Source: Sciscionella sediminilitoris (GTDB lineage: Bacteria; Actinomycetota; Actinomycetes; Mycobacteriales; Pseudonocardiaceae). From it: DNA of 64,000 bases. The DNA lies in NCBI RefSeq assembly GCF_000737195.2, contig NZ_JALM01000081.1:62001-126000 (forward strand), read 5' to 3'. Position numbers and translations under genes: made by a program. Below, in pieces: positions 26,430-34,645 of the stretch (position 1 is its first letter; each line of letters begins with the position of its first letter). The notes beneath the pieces were generated by a model. The model did not search any database and was not told the DNA's origin. It worked only from the letters and a program-made list of their open reading frames with translations.

Positions 26430-27302
26430 TTAGTTCGTGTGGAGCACCCGGCCGAGGAAACCGCGCAGGTAACGGGCGACCACGTCCAGGTGACTCTCCA
26501 GCAGGAAATGCCCGCCGTCGATCAGGTGCACCTCGGCGTCCCGGGCATCGCGGGCGAAGGCCTGCGCGCCTGCCGGGCCGAAGATCTCGTCGTTGCGGCC
26601 CCACACCGCGAGCACCGGAACTTCGCTGCCACGCAGGAATTCGTGCAGCCGCGGGTACAGCGGGCGGTTGTTCCGGTAGTCGCGGAACAGTGCCAGCTGG
26701 ACCTCGTCGTTGCCCGCACGGGAAACGAGGGCGAAGTCGTGCTCCCAGGTGTCCGGGCTGACCACGCTCGGATCGGGCACGCCGTGCAGGTACTGCCAGC
26801 GGATGGCATCCCGGCTCAGCGCGGCACGAACGGCGGGTTCGGTGTCCGGACCGGGATTCGCCGCATAGGCCCAGACGTCGTTCCAGAAGGAGTCGACGAA
26901 TCCGTCCTCGTACCCGTTGCCGTTCTGGGTGACGATCGCGGTGATCCGTTCCGGATGGTCGAGCGCGAGCCGCCAGCCGATGGGGGCGCCGTAGTCCTGG
27001 ACGTAGATGGCGTAACGGTCCAGGCCCAGTTGCCCGAGCAGTTCCGCGGTGAGCCCGGCGAGCGCGTCGAAGGTGTAGTCGAACTCGGCCACACCCGGAG
27101 CGGCGGAGCGGCCGAAACCGAGGTGATCCGGCGCGATGACGTGGTAGTCGCCGGCCAGCAGCGGAATGAGCTCGCGGAACATGAACGAGCTCGTCGGATA
27201 CCCGTGCAACAGCACGATCGCGGGAGCCCCGGCCGGGCCGGCCTCGCGGTAGAAGATCTCGTGACCGCGAACGGTGGCGGTTCTGTGGTGCACCGAAGTC
27301 AT
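26430..27302 (-). CDS. Alpha/beta hydrolase with Asp nucleophile (epoxide hydrolase/haloalkane dehalogenase-like)
   Basis: A 290-residue alpha/beta hydrolase. LLHGYPTSSFMFR is the oxyanion HGxP motif typical of epoxide hydrolases and dehalogenases; the elbow VQDYGAPIG puts Asp as nucleophile; the late LIDGGHFLLE gives the His. Substrate could be an epoxide or haloalkane; dehalogenase halide-binding Trp identity cannot be settled here. The start at 27302 lies 2 bp from an inverted repeat (27305-27334) that would sit in its leader, so repression at this site is likely. Divergent from the CGNR gene. Confidence 0.85.
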   Translation of the reverse strand: MTSVHHRTATVRGHEIFYREAGPAGAPAIVLLHGYPTSSFMFRELIPLLAGDYHVIAPDHLGFGRSAAPGVAEFDYTFDALAGLTAELLGQLGLDRYAIYVQDYGAPIGWRLALDHPERITAIVTQNGNGYEDGFVDSFWNDVWAYAANPGPDTEPAVRAALSRDAIRWQYLHGVPDPSVVSPDTWEHDFALVSRAGNDEVQLALFRDYRNNRPLYPRLHEFLRGSEVPVLAVWGRNDEIFGPAGAQAFARDARDAEVHLIDGGHFLLESHLDVVARYLRGFLGRVLHTN

Positions 27303-27304
27303 GT

Positions 27305-27334
27305 CTAACCTCTTCGAAATTGTGATCCGGTTAG
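27305..27334. promoter_or_regulatory. Operator-like inverted repeat 1 (CTAACC-N18-GGTTAG)
   Basis: CTAACC at 27305-27310 and GGTTAG at 27329-27334 with an 18-bp spacer, immediately upstream of the hydrolase start. The same half-sites and spacer recur 57 bp away at 27362-27391. Seen directly; the operator role is inferred from duplication and placement. Confidence 0.65.
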
Positions 27335-27361
27335 GTCCTGGCCAGACAAGCACGCGATGCA

Positions 27362-27391
27362 CTAACCTGTCAATGGATTCGATCTGGTTAG
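27362..27391. promoter_or_regulatory. Operator-like inverted repeat 2 (CTAACC-N18-GGTTAG)
   Basis: CTAACC at 27362-27367 and GGTTAG at 27386-27391, again with an 18-bp spacer, ending 13 bp before the CGNR gene start. The right half extends to GATCTGGTTAG, close to GATCCGGTTAG of repeat 1. The pair therefore brackets the intergenic region, one copy by each gene start. Confidence 0.65.
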
Positions 27392-27404
27392 AGGATGGCG
27401 CACC

Positions 27405-27884
27405 ATGGACGCACTGCTGGACCTGCTCAACAGCAGGCCGCTGATCAACGGGGAGGAACAGGACGCGCTCGGCGACCCGGCAGGCGGCAGGCAGTGGGCG
27501 CGCGAGCACGGCGGCGAGGGCAGCCGCGCGGAACTGGGACTGCTGCGCGAGGCGCGGGACCTCCTGGAAGCGGTGGTGCGCGGGGACAGTTCCCCCGCCG
27601 TCCTGCATCCACTGCTCGACGGCGTCCATCAGGTTCCGGAGCTCACCGCGGACGGTCTGCACTGGACGGTCCGCACTCCCCCGCATGCCCGGCTGGCCGT
27701 GCAGATCGTGCTCGCCTGGGCCGCGACCGAGGAACGACTGCCCGGCAGGCTGCGCCCCTGCGCCAACGAGGAGTGCCGGTTGTTCCTGCTCGACCGCAGC
27801 CGAGCCAACCGCGCCCGCTGGTGCTCGATGGCGGTCTGCGGCAACCGGGAAAAGGCGCGCCGCCACTACGAACGCACCCGGTGA
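27405..27884 (+). CDS. CGNR zinc-finger domain protein, probable regulator
   Basis: A 159-residue member of the CGNR family. The N-terminal 110 residues are the family's stress/ABATE-like domain; residues about 117-155 hold the zinc finger, with Cys pairs in CANEEC and CSMAVCGNREK. CGNR proteins are assumed to bind DNA and often lie next to the hydrolase or dehydrogenase they control. Divergent from the Asp-nucleophile hydrolase with twin inverted repeats in between, so it is the best candidate for binding them. Confidence 0.85.
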   Translation: MDALLDLLNSRPLINGEEQDALGDPAGGRQWAREHGGEGSRAELGLLREARDLLEAVVRGDSSPAVLHPLLDGVHQVPELTADGLHWTVRTPPHARLAVQIVLAWAATEERLPGRLRPCANEECRLFLLDRSRANRARWCSMAVCGNREKARRHYERTR

Positions 27885-27888
27885 ATGC

Positions 27889-28887
27889 CTACGGCTGGAG
27901 TACGGCCGCGCCGGTGACCCGGTTCGCGGCGAGGTCCGCGAGCGCGCGATCGGCACGCAGTAGCGGGTACGGGCTGGTGGTGACCCGTAACGGGTTCCGC
28001 TGGGCGAAGTTCAGGAACTCCCGGGCGTCCGCGCGGGTGTTGGCGGTGACGCTGCGCAGTTCGCGTTCCTGGAACAGATGCCGCTGATAGTGCAGTTCCG
28101 GGATGGCGGTGAGATGGATCCCGGCCACGGCGAGCACTCCCCCGCGATCGAGGGCCTGCATGGCAGGCGGTACCAGTTCCCCGGCGGGAGCGAACAGGAT
28201 CGCCCCGTCCAGTGGTTCCGGTGGTGTTTCCGTGGCGGAACCCGCCGAGGCGGCACCGAGTTCGAGCGCCAGCTCGCGGGCCCGGGCACTGCGGGTGAGC
28301 ACGTGCACCGTGGCCCCTTCGGCCAGCGCCACCTGCGCGGCCAGATGCGCGCTGGCACCGAAGCCATAGATACCGAGCCGTCCGGCCTTCGGCAGGCTCA
28401 CCCGGCGCAGCGCGCGATAGCCGATGATGCCCGCGCACAGCAGCGGCGCGAGTTCGGTATCGCGATAGCCATCCGGCATGGCGAACGCGAACGCGGCGGG
28501 CACCGTCGCGTACTCGGCATAGCCACCGTCGTGGTCCCAGCCGGTGTACCGCGATTCCGGGCACAGGTTCTCCTGTCCCGCCCGGCAATGACGACAGCTT
28601 CCGCAGGTGTGCCGCAGCCACGGGATACCCACCCGGTCGCCCTCGGCGAACCCGCGGGCCCCCGCACCGAGCGCGGTCACCGTGCCGACGACCTCGTGCC
28701 CGGGAACCACGCCGGGACGATGCACCGGAAGATCACCGTCGCGCACGTGCAGGTCGGTCCGGCACACCCCGCATGCGGTCACCTGGACCAGCAGCTCGCC
28801 CGGTTCCGGCCGTGGGCGCGGCTCGTCCTGGAGGGCGAACTCGCCCTCGTCCCCGGGACCGGGGCGGAGTACTCGCCAGGCGCGCAT
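27889..28887 (-). CDS. Zinc-dependent alcohol dehydrogenase
   Basis: A 332-residue medium-chain dehydrogenase. Catalytic zinc ligands Cys39 and the GHE motif (His64, Glu65) are present; the structural zinc Cys cluster is [15 protein letters not shown]; the Rossmann loop is [12 protein letters not shown] rather than GxGxxG. The overall pattern matches AdhA-type alcohol dehydrogenases of actinobacteria. It ends 4 bp from the convergent CGNR gene and is divergent from hypD. A role in fermentative or stress-linked alcohol/aldehyde turnover is inferred. Confidence 0.88.
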   Translation of the reverse strand: MRAWRVLRPGPGDEGEFALQDEPRPRPEPGELLVQVTACGVCRTDLHVRDGDLPVHRPGVVPGHEVVGTVTALGAGARGFAEGDRVGIPWLRHTCGSCRHCRAGQENLCPESRYTGWDHDGGYAEYATVPAAFAFAMPDGYRDTELAPLLCAGIIGYRALRRVSLPKAGRLGIYGFGASAHLAAQVALAEGATVHVLTRSARARELALELGAASAGSATETPPEPLDGAILFAPAGELVPPAMQALDRGGVLAVAGIHLTAIPELHYQRHLFQERELRSVTANTRADAREFLNFAQRNPLRVTTSPYPLLRADRALADLAANRVTGAAVLQP

Positions 28888-29045
28888 ACCGCCTCCTGTC
28901 CCGCCGGATCCTGCCGATCCAGGCTAGGCAGGCACCGGAGGAACGGCAATACCGGCGGCGGGGTGACCTTGTGCTCTACAGGCTCTCCGGGGAGCCGGTC
29001 CATGGTGGGACTCCTCTTCGGCGGGCCCGATACGGAGCTGGGCGC

Positions 29046-30131
29046 ATGAAACACCTCGATGACCACCGCGACCCCCTGCTCGAACGGCGGCGGCTGCTGG
29101 CGAGGCTGCGATCGAGCACGACCCGTGCCTGGACGATCATGGATGTCTGCGGCGGCCACACCCGGAGCCGCGGGCGGCTGACCGAACTCCTGCCACGGGA
29201 CATCACCCTGCTCCCCGGCCCCGGCTGCCCGGGATGCGCGCTACCACCGGAGACCATCGACAAGGCGGTCGCGATCGCGGCCAGGAAAGACGTGATCCTC
29301 ACCGGCGCCCCGGAACTGCTCCGGCTTCCGGGCGGCCGCGGTGACCTGCTCGGTGCCCGTGCTCGCGGCGGCGATGTGCGCGCCGTGCGCCGTCCCCTGG
29401 ACGCGGTCCGCATCGCCGAGGGCAACCCGGACCGCGAGGTGGTGTTCCTCGCCGCCGGGTTCGAGACCACGGCACCGGCGAACGCGCGGGCCGTGCTGCA
29501 CGCCAAGGCGCGCGGACTCGGCAATTTCCGCGTGCTAGTGGGCCATTCCCTGGTGCCGCCCGCGATCACCGCCACCCTCGAAGCACCGGACGACCGGGTC
29601 CAGGCCTTCCTGGCGGCGGGTCAGGTCTGCGCCGTCATGGGGTGGACCGAATACGAGCCGATCGCGGCGCGGTACCGGGTGCCGATCGTGGTCACCGGGC
29701 CCGGACCGCTGGACCTGCTCGAGGGCATCGCGGCGGCGACCGATCAGCTCGAATCCGGGCAGGCGCGGGTGGAGAACCGGTACGCGGCACGCGAGTCCGG
29801 TGCCCTCGCGGGCCGGGACCTGGTCGGCCGGGTGTTCCGGGTGACCGGGCTGAGCTGGCGCGGCACCGCAAGGCGCGCGCCCGGCAGCCTGCGGCTGAGC
29901 GAGGAATTCGCCGAATACGACGCCGAACTGCGCTTCGGTGAGCTCCATACGACCGGGCACTCCGGCTGCATCGCAAGCGACATCCTGCGCGGTACGAAAC
30001 CGCCGATCGACTGCGCGTCCTACGGGACCCGGTGCACCCCGCGTACTCCGCTCGGCGCGCCGATGGTGTCCACACGGGGCGCCTGCGCCGCGTTCTACAC
30101 CGCTACTCCTCGCCGAAGGTCCGGCCGGTGA
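29046..30131 (+). CDS. hypD: HypD, [NiFe]-hydrogenase maturation protein (orphan copy)
   Basis: A 361-residue HypD, near the usual 370. HypD with HypC carries and helps build the Fe(CN)2CO moiety of [NiFe] hydrogenases. Key residues are retained: Cys35 in CGGHT, Cys61/Cys64 in GPGCPGC, and the C-terminal iron-sulfur cysteines in the region 308-347 (GCIASDIL, IDCASYGTRCTP, TRGACAAFY). No hypA, B, C, E, F or hydrogenase structural gene is nearby in the window. The ATG at 29046 follows GGAGCTGG. The 3' end overlaps the convergent GAF-ANTAR gene by 29 bp. Confidence 0.9.
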   Translation: MKHLDDHRDPLLERRRLLARLRSSTTRAWTIMDVCGGHTRSRGRLTELLPRDITLLPGPGCPGCALPPETIDKAVAIAARKDVILTGAPELLRLPGGRGDLLGARARGGDVRAVRRPLDAVRIAEGNPDREVVFLAAGFETTAPANARAVLHAKARGLGNFRVLVGHSLVPPAITATLEAPDDRVQAFLAAGQVCAVMGWTEYEPIAARYRVPIVVTGPGPLDLLEGIAAATDQLESGQARVENRYAARESGALAGRDLVGRVFRVTGLSWRGTARRAPGSLRLSEEFAEYDAELRFGELHTTGHSGCIASDILRGTKPPIDCASYGTRCTPRTPLGAPMVSTRGACAAFYTATPRRRSGR

Positions 30132-30843
30132 GCTCGGCCGCGGCGGGATCGTCGGTGACCACCGCCTCGGCGATCTCGACCAGCTTCCGATCGTGACCGC
30201 GGGCGTACCGGCGGATTTCGCCGAATGCCTCGTCGACGCCGATTCCCCGGCGTTCGGCGAGGATTCCCTTGGCCTGTTCGATGGCAAGCCTGCCGTTGAG
30301 CGTGGACTGCAGTTCCTCGGCGAGCAGCTCCCGATCGCGGCTGACCCGTTCGTGCAGCAGGGCGATCGTGGCGACATCCGCGAGCGCCTGCCCGACCGCG
30401 AGCAGTTCCGGATCGAGCCTGCCCGGGGCCGTGGTGAACAGGTTCACCCCGCCGACCGCTTCCTCCCGCAGGTGCATGGGCAGCGCGTGCACGGCGGTGA
30501 ATCCGGCACTCAGCGCCTCCTGGCTGAACCGCGGCCAGCGCTCGGTCTCCTCGGCGAGGTCCGGGCAGCTGACCGGCCGTCCGGTGTAGTAGCAGTCCAG
30601 GCACGGCCCCTCGGCGTTCTGCAGCTGGAACAGCTCGAGCACCCGCGCCCGTTCGCTGGAGGCGGCCACCACGTTGAGCTGTCCGCGGTTGTCGGCGAGC
30701 AGAATGCCGACCGCGTCCACCTCGAGCACCTGCTGGCACCGGTCGGCGAGCAGGTAGAGGAACTCGACCAGATCGAAGTCGGTGACCAAAGTATCGGCGA
30801 GTAACACGAAGGTCTTCGCGATCGACGAGTGCGGCCCGGTCAT
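30103..30843 (-). CDS. GAF and ANTAR domain protein
   Basis: A 246-residue protein: GAF sensor domain at about residues 10-165, ANTAR RNA-binding domain at about 180-235 (LNGRLAIEQAKGILAERRGIG). ANTAR proteins act as transcription antiterminators by binding paired hairpins in mRNA leaders. It overlaps the second GAF-ANTAR gene by 4 bp, so the two are made together. The GAF domain keeps no obvious haem-ligand signature; its signal is unknown. Confidence 0.9.
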   Translation of the reverse strand: MTGPHSSIAKTFVLLADTLVTDFDLVEFLYLLADRCQQVLEVDAVGILLADNRGQLNVVAASSERARVLELFQLQNAEGPCLDCYYTGRPVSCPDLAEETERWPRFSQEALSAGFTAVHALPMHLREEAVGGVNLFTTAPGRLDPELLAVGQALADVATIALLHERVSRDRELLAEELQSTLNGRLAIEQAKGILAERRGIGVDEAFGEIRRYARGHDRKLVEIAEAVVTDDPAAAELTGRTFGEE

Positions 30844-31607
30844 GACTCTTCCTTTCCCTGCTCGCCATCGTCCGGCGTTCCGGCCTCGTCCGGACGGAAC
30901 CGTAGCCGCCGCTCCACGACCGAACGCGCGACCTCGGCGAGCTTCTGGTCATGGCCGTACGCGTAGGCGCGCAGGCGCACCAGGGCGTCCAGCACGGAGA
31001 TGCCCAACTGCACCGAGATCATCCCGGCGGCCTGATGAACTTCAGCGTGCCACAGTGGCGGCGCGTCCTGCACCCGGTTCTCACCGTTGAGCGCAGGCAC
31101 GATTCCGCTGCGCGCATCGAGCAGGAGCAGCAGTGCGGTATCGGCGTACACCAGGGTGTCCAGCAGGATCCCGTTCTGGAGCACGTGCGGGGTTTCGCCG
31201 TACAGCTCGAGTACCCCGACCCGGATCGCGCCGAGGGCGAGCGGAATGCTGTACACCGCGCGGGTGCCGAGCAGCACGGCCTCGTGCGCGAACGCCGGCC
31301 AGCGGCGCGCGCTCGCCGGGGCCGCGAGATCCTCGGTGAGCACCGGCTTCCCCGAGGCGAGCGCCTCCAGCCCGGGCCCCTCGCCCACCGTCACTTGCAA
31401 CTCCACCATCGCGCCGGCCTGAGCGTCGGTGACGTATTCGGGAACCAGGGCATCCAGGCGCCCGGTCAGCGCCAGACTCGCCCGTCCCGCGGAGGCGGCT
31501 TCGGCGCAGGCCAGGCAGGCGTGCCGCACCGACATCGGCGCGTTCTCCCGGCTGGCCCGCAGCGCGATCGTCGTCCAGACCCGCGTCGCCCGATCGTCTT
31601 TCACCAC
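30840..31607 (-). CDS. GAF and ANTAR domain protein
   Basis: A 255-residue protein. GAF-like domain at about residues 30-165 and ANTAR domain at about 185-240 (HQAAGMISVQLGISVLDALVRLRAYA). The ANTAR domain is less canonical than that of its partner (30103-30843), with which it is coupled by ATGA. Two adjacent sensors with output to RNA could work as a heteromer. Divergent from the universal stress genes across a 300-bp gap. Confidence 0.87.
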   Translation of the reverse strand: MVKDDRATRVWTTIALRASRENAPMSVRHACLACAEAASAGRASLALTGRLDALVPEYVTDAQAGAMVELQVTVGEGPGLEALASGKPVLTEDLAAPASARRWPAFAHEAVLLGTRAVYSIPLALGAIRVGVLELYGETPHVLQNGILLDTLVYADTALLLLLDARSGIVPALNGENRVQDAPPLWHAEVHQAAGMISVQLGISVLDALVRLRAYAYGHDQKLAEVARSVVERRLRFRPDEAGTPDDGEQGKEES

Positions 31608-31909
31608 TGTCCGTCCCGCTGCGCGGGTCCCGAACCCGAGCTGCCTAGGTTCTCATCAGCATAGCCATATCGGCACATCGGTGCACCGACCCACTTTCGC
31701 CGCAACGCCCGAGCGTCGCAGCGCGATCCGGCACCCGGTAGAGCCGAAGGTCATCGCGCGGTCCCGTTCCCCGGCCCCACTGGGGCGAACCGGCCGGGGA
31801 CCCAAGACGGGGACCTAAGACATCGCCGCCGCGGACACCCGGCCCTGTCCGGAATGTCATGGGTAAGCGCACGCTCGACAGTCCGGGATCGCGCAGCGGG
31901 AAGGCCACC
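31608..31909. other. Divergent gap with hairpin and short repeat upstream of stress genes
   Basis: About 300 bp without a convincing gene. CCCCGGCC (31769-31776) and GGCCGGGG (31792-31799) form a perfect 8-bp stem with an inner GGGG/CCCC element. It is followed at once by a 13-bp tandem repeat, GGGGACCCAAGAC (31796-31808) and GGGGACCTAAGAC (31809-31821). The region must carry the promoters of both the GAF-ANTAR pair and the stress genes. Confidence 0.5.
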
Positions 31910-32425
31910 ATGTCGATCAGCCAGACAAAACCGATCATCGTGGGTATCGACGGGAGTCAGTACAGCCTCGCGGCACTGCACTGGGCGCTGCCCGAGGCGA
32001 GGCGCCGTGCGTGCCCGATACGGGCCGTGCTCGTCTGGCGCATGGCCCAGTTCCTCTCCTCCGGTCCGCCCGATCTCGGCGGGCTTCCCGCGATGCGCGA
32101 GGAGCGACCCGACCCCATCTATCGGCAGCGGCTCGAGGACACCGTCGCCGCCACGGACGGAGACCGGGACGGTTCACCGGTCAGCACGGAGCTGCTGCAG
32201 GGCAAACCGGCCGAGACTCTGGTGAGCGCCAGTGCCCACGCCCAACTGCTCGTGCTCGGCAGCCACGGCCGGGGACGGCTCGCCGATGCGCTCGTCGGCA
32301 GTGTTGCCCAGTACTGCGTGCGGCACGCGCACTGCCCGGTCGTGCTCATCCCGTCCGGATCGGCCACCGCCGAGAATCCCGGCGAAGCCCCGGATGCCCG
32401 CGCCGAGAAAGGACGAACGCGATGA
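31910..32425 (+). CDS. Universal stress protein, single UspA domain
   Basis: About 171 residues from the ATG at 31910 (GGGAAGG upstream); the frame extends to 31859 without a ribosome site. IIVGIDGSQYSLAALHWA is the N-terminal Usp strand and loop, and GSHGRGRLADALVGSV is the ATP-binding G-2x-G-9x-G(S/T) motif. Such proteins accompany hypoxia and stationary-phase responses in actinobacteria. Coupled to the next Usp gene by ATGA. Confidence 0.9.
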   Translation: MSISQTKPIIVGIDGSQYSLAALHWALPEARRRACPIRAVLVWRMAQFLSSGPPDLGGLPAMREERPDPIYRQRLEDTVAATDGDRDGSPVSTELLQGKPAETLVSASAHAQLLVLGSHGRGRLADALVGSVAQYCVRHAHCPVVLIPSGSATAENPGEAPDARAEKGRTR

Positions 32426-33315
32426 GCACTCTCGACTGGCCGCCGCCGATCATGGCCGGCATCGACGGCTCCGCCACGGCACTGCTCGCCGTCGAATGGG
32501 CGGCCGAGCAGGCGAACGCACGCAATCTGGCCCTGCGGATCGTGCATGCGATCGGTGTTCCGAAAGCCGGTTACGGCAAGAACCTCACACCGCCATCGGT
32601 CTACTTCGACGCGGTCGAGCACGAAGGCCGCGCCCACATCGCCGAGGCGACGACCGCGGCCCGTAAGCACCATCCCGAACTGGCGATCTCCACCGTGCTC
32701 GAACGCGAACACCCGGTGCGGTTACTGACCAGACTCTCCGAAACCGCGAAGCTGCTGGTGCTCGGTTCCCGCGGCTCCGGAACCTTCAGCGGAATGCTGC
32801 TCGGTTCGACCAGCGCGGCCACCACCGCACACGCCCACTGCCCGGTCGCCGTCATCCACGATCACGTCCCCGAAACCGGACCCGTCGTCGTCGGCATCGA
32901 CGGCTCCCCCGCCAGCGAAACCGCCATCGCCTGGGCCTTCGAAGAAGCCGCACTACGGGATACCGAACTCCGCGCCGTGCACACCTGGACCGACTACGTC
33001 TCCGACATCGCCTACGCCCGCGCCAGCCTCGCCGTCGCCGAATGGAAATGGCACGAAACCGAACAGGACGAAATCCTCGCCGAACGCCTCGCCGGATGGC
33101 AGGAGCACTACCCCGAAGTCACCGTGCGCCGCATCGTCGCCCGCGACAAACCGGCCCACCTGCTGCGCGAACAAGCCGAGAACGCCCGACTACTCGTCAT
33201 CGGCAGCCGCGGCCACGGCGGATTCACCGGACTACTGCTCGGATCCACCAGCCACAACCTCCTGCACCACCCACCCTGCCCGGTCCTGATCGCCCGCCCC
33301 GAACCGAAGGCCTGA
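32422..33315 (+). CDS. Universal stress protein, tandem UspA domains
   Basis: A 297-residue protein with two Usp domains (about 8-145 and 150-293). Each starts with GIDGS and ends with the ATP motif: GSRGSGTFSGMLLGSTS and GSRGHGGFTGLLLGSTS. The domain layout is that of mycobacterial dormancy-linked Usp proteins. Overlaps the upstream single-domain Usp by 4 bp. The second half has an unusually C-ending codon pattern (GCC, CGC, ATC) compared with the first. Confidence 0.9.
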   Translation: MSTLDWPPPIMAGIDGSATALLAVEWAAEQANARNLALRIVHAIGVPKAGYGKNLTPPSVYFDAVEHEGRAHIAEATTAARKHHPELAISTVLEREHPVRLLTRLSETAKLLVLGSRGSGTFSGMLLGSTSAATTAHAHCPVAVIHDHVPETGPVVVGIDGSPASETAIAWAFEEAALRDTELRAVHTWTDYVSDIAYARASLAVAEWKWHETEQDEILAERLAGWQEHYPEVTVRRIVARDKPAHLLREQAENARLLVIGSRGHGGFTGLLLGSTSHNLLHHPPCPVLIARPEPKA

Positions 33316-33353
33316 ACTCCCCCATCCTGGTGGTGGACATGCCTCTTTCCCCT

Positions 33354-33366
33354 TGACCCGGGGTCA
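33354..33366. promoter_or_regulatory. Perfect palindrome TGACCC-G-GGGTCA
   Basis: A 13-bp perfect dyad in the 100-bp gap between the Usp pair and the zinc-ribbon gene, about 50-60 bp before the next start. It may be an operator or part of a short terminator for the Usp pair; no T-run follows. Confidence 0.35.
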
Positions 33367-33411
33367 TTGTCCCCTTCAACACCCGGTGCCCGATCCGGTG
33401 TGCTGATCGGT

Positions 33412-33621
33412 ATGGACAGTATGGACAACCGTTACACGGCAGAACTCGATTTCCCCGCCGCCTTCGCGGTTCCGGCTCGTTGCCCGGCATGCGGAGAACA
33501 GGAACTGTTCAACGCCGGCACCGAGGGTGAACCGCTGTTCGAATGCGCGGCCTGCGCGATCGGCTGGTGGTGGGAATCGGGAATGCTGGTGCGAACGAGC
33601 ACGCCATGCGCATCGGACTGA
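33412..33621 (+). CDS. Small zinc-ribbon-like protein
   Basis: About 69 residues (or 66 from the ATG at 33421). Two Cys pairs, CPAC and CAAC, spaced by about 20 residues form a rubredoxin/zinc-ribbon-like fold; the ending GWWWESGM is aromatic-rich. Its last 16 bp overlap the glycosyltransferase start. Function unknown; a small metal-binding adaptor is plausible. Confidence 0.6.
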   Translation: MDSMDNRYTAELDFPAAFAVPARCPACGEQELFNAGTEGEPLFECAACAIGWWWESGMLVRTSTPCASD

Positions 33622-34643
33622 TCGCTCCGCCCTGGCTCCCGGTTCCCCCACCCGCGTACGGCGGTACCGAGGCCGTCATCGACAACCTCGCCCGCGGGCT
33701 GCGCGCTCGCGGGCACGACATCACCCTGTTCAGCCTCGGGGAATCGACCTGCCCGGTGGACACCGCGAGCCTGTACGAGCTGGCCTGCGAACCGATCGGG
33801 GCGAGCATTCCCGAGGCGGCGCACGTGCTCGCCGGCTACGAGGAGCTGAGGAACGCTGGTGTGGACCTCATCCACGACCACACGATGCTCGGACCGCTGC
33901 TCGGCGCGCCGCACGCCCGGGTGCCCGTGGTGGCCACCAACCACGGGCCGTTCACCGCCGCGGCCCGCAGGCTCTACACCCGCTCCGCCGAGCACGCCGC
34001 CATCGTGGCCATCTCGCACTCCCAGGCCCGCAGCGCGGGCACGGTTCCCATCAGCGCGGTGATCCACCACGGCATCGATCTCGAGCAGTACCGCCCGGGA
34101 TCGGGCACCGGCGGCTATGCGCTGTTCGTCGGGCGAATGTGCGCGGACAAGGGCGTGCACCACGCCGTGCGGGTGGCCAAGCGGGCCGGTCGCGAACTCG
34201 TCATCGCCACGAAAATCCGGGAACCCGCCGAGCGCGCCTATTTCGAGGAGGCGGTGCGCCCGCTGCTCGGCCCGGACGACGCACCGCCTGTGGAACAACC
34301 GCTTCCCCGGCGGCTGGAACTGTTCCGGGAGGCCGAGGTGCTGCTGAACCCGATCCGCTGGCCGGAACCCTTCGGTCTGGTCATGGCCGAGGCGCTGGGT
34401 TCGGGTACCCCGGTCCTCGCCTTCCCGAACGGCGCGGCACCCGAGATCGTGGCGGACGGCGAGACCGGCTTCTTGTGCGCGGACGAGGAGGAGATGGGCA
34501 TCGCCGTGGACAAGCTGGCGAGTATCGAGCGCCCACTGTGCCGGTCCTCGGCCGAGCGGCACTTCTCGCTGCACCGCATGGCCGCCGACCACGAACGCCT
34601 CTACACTGAGCTGCTGGAACACTCACCCCGGCGAAGGTGCTGA
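33606..34643 (+). CDS. Glycosyltransferase family 4 protein
   Basis: About 345 residues from the ATG at 33606. GT-B fold: the N-terminal IAPPWLPVPPPAYGGTE loop and the C-terminal EPFGLVMAEALGSGTPVLAF with the E-x7-E nucleotide-sugar motif. Similar proteins with the PPxYGGTE start are common in actinobacterial stress loci. The central domain is short, so the protein is smaller than most GT4 enzymes (about 380). It ends 2 bp before the debranching-enzyme start. Acceptor unknown. Confidence 0.85.
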   Translation: MRIGLIAPPWLPVPPPAYGGTEAVIDNLARGLRARGHDITLFSLGESTCPVDTASLYELACEPIGASIPEAAHVLAGYEELRNAGVDLIHDHTMLGPLLGAPHARVPVVATNHGPFTAAARRLYTRSAEHAAIVAISHSQARSAGTVPISAVIHHGIDLEQYRPGSGTGGYALFVGRMCADKGVHHAVRVAKRAGRELVIATKIREPAERAYFEEAVRPLLGPDDAPPVEQPLPRRLELFREAEVLLNPIRWPEPFGLVMAEALGSGTPVLAFPNGAAPEIVADGETGFLCADEEEMGIAVDKLASIERPLCRSSAERHFSLHRMAADHERLYTELLEHSPRRRC

Positions 34644-34645
34644 CG

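Noticed and set aside
31760-31821. DosR/DevR box before the universal stress genes
   Set aside because: GGGGAC elements are direct, not the inverted GGGAC-N-GTCCC form of a DosR box.
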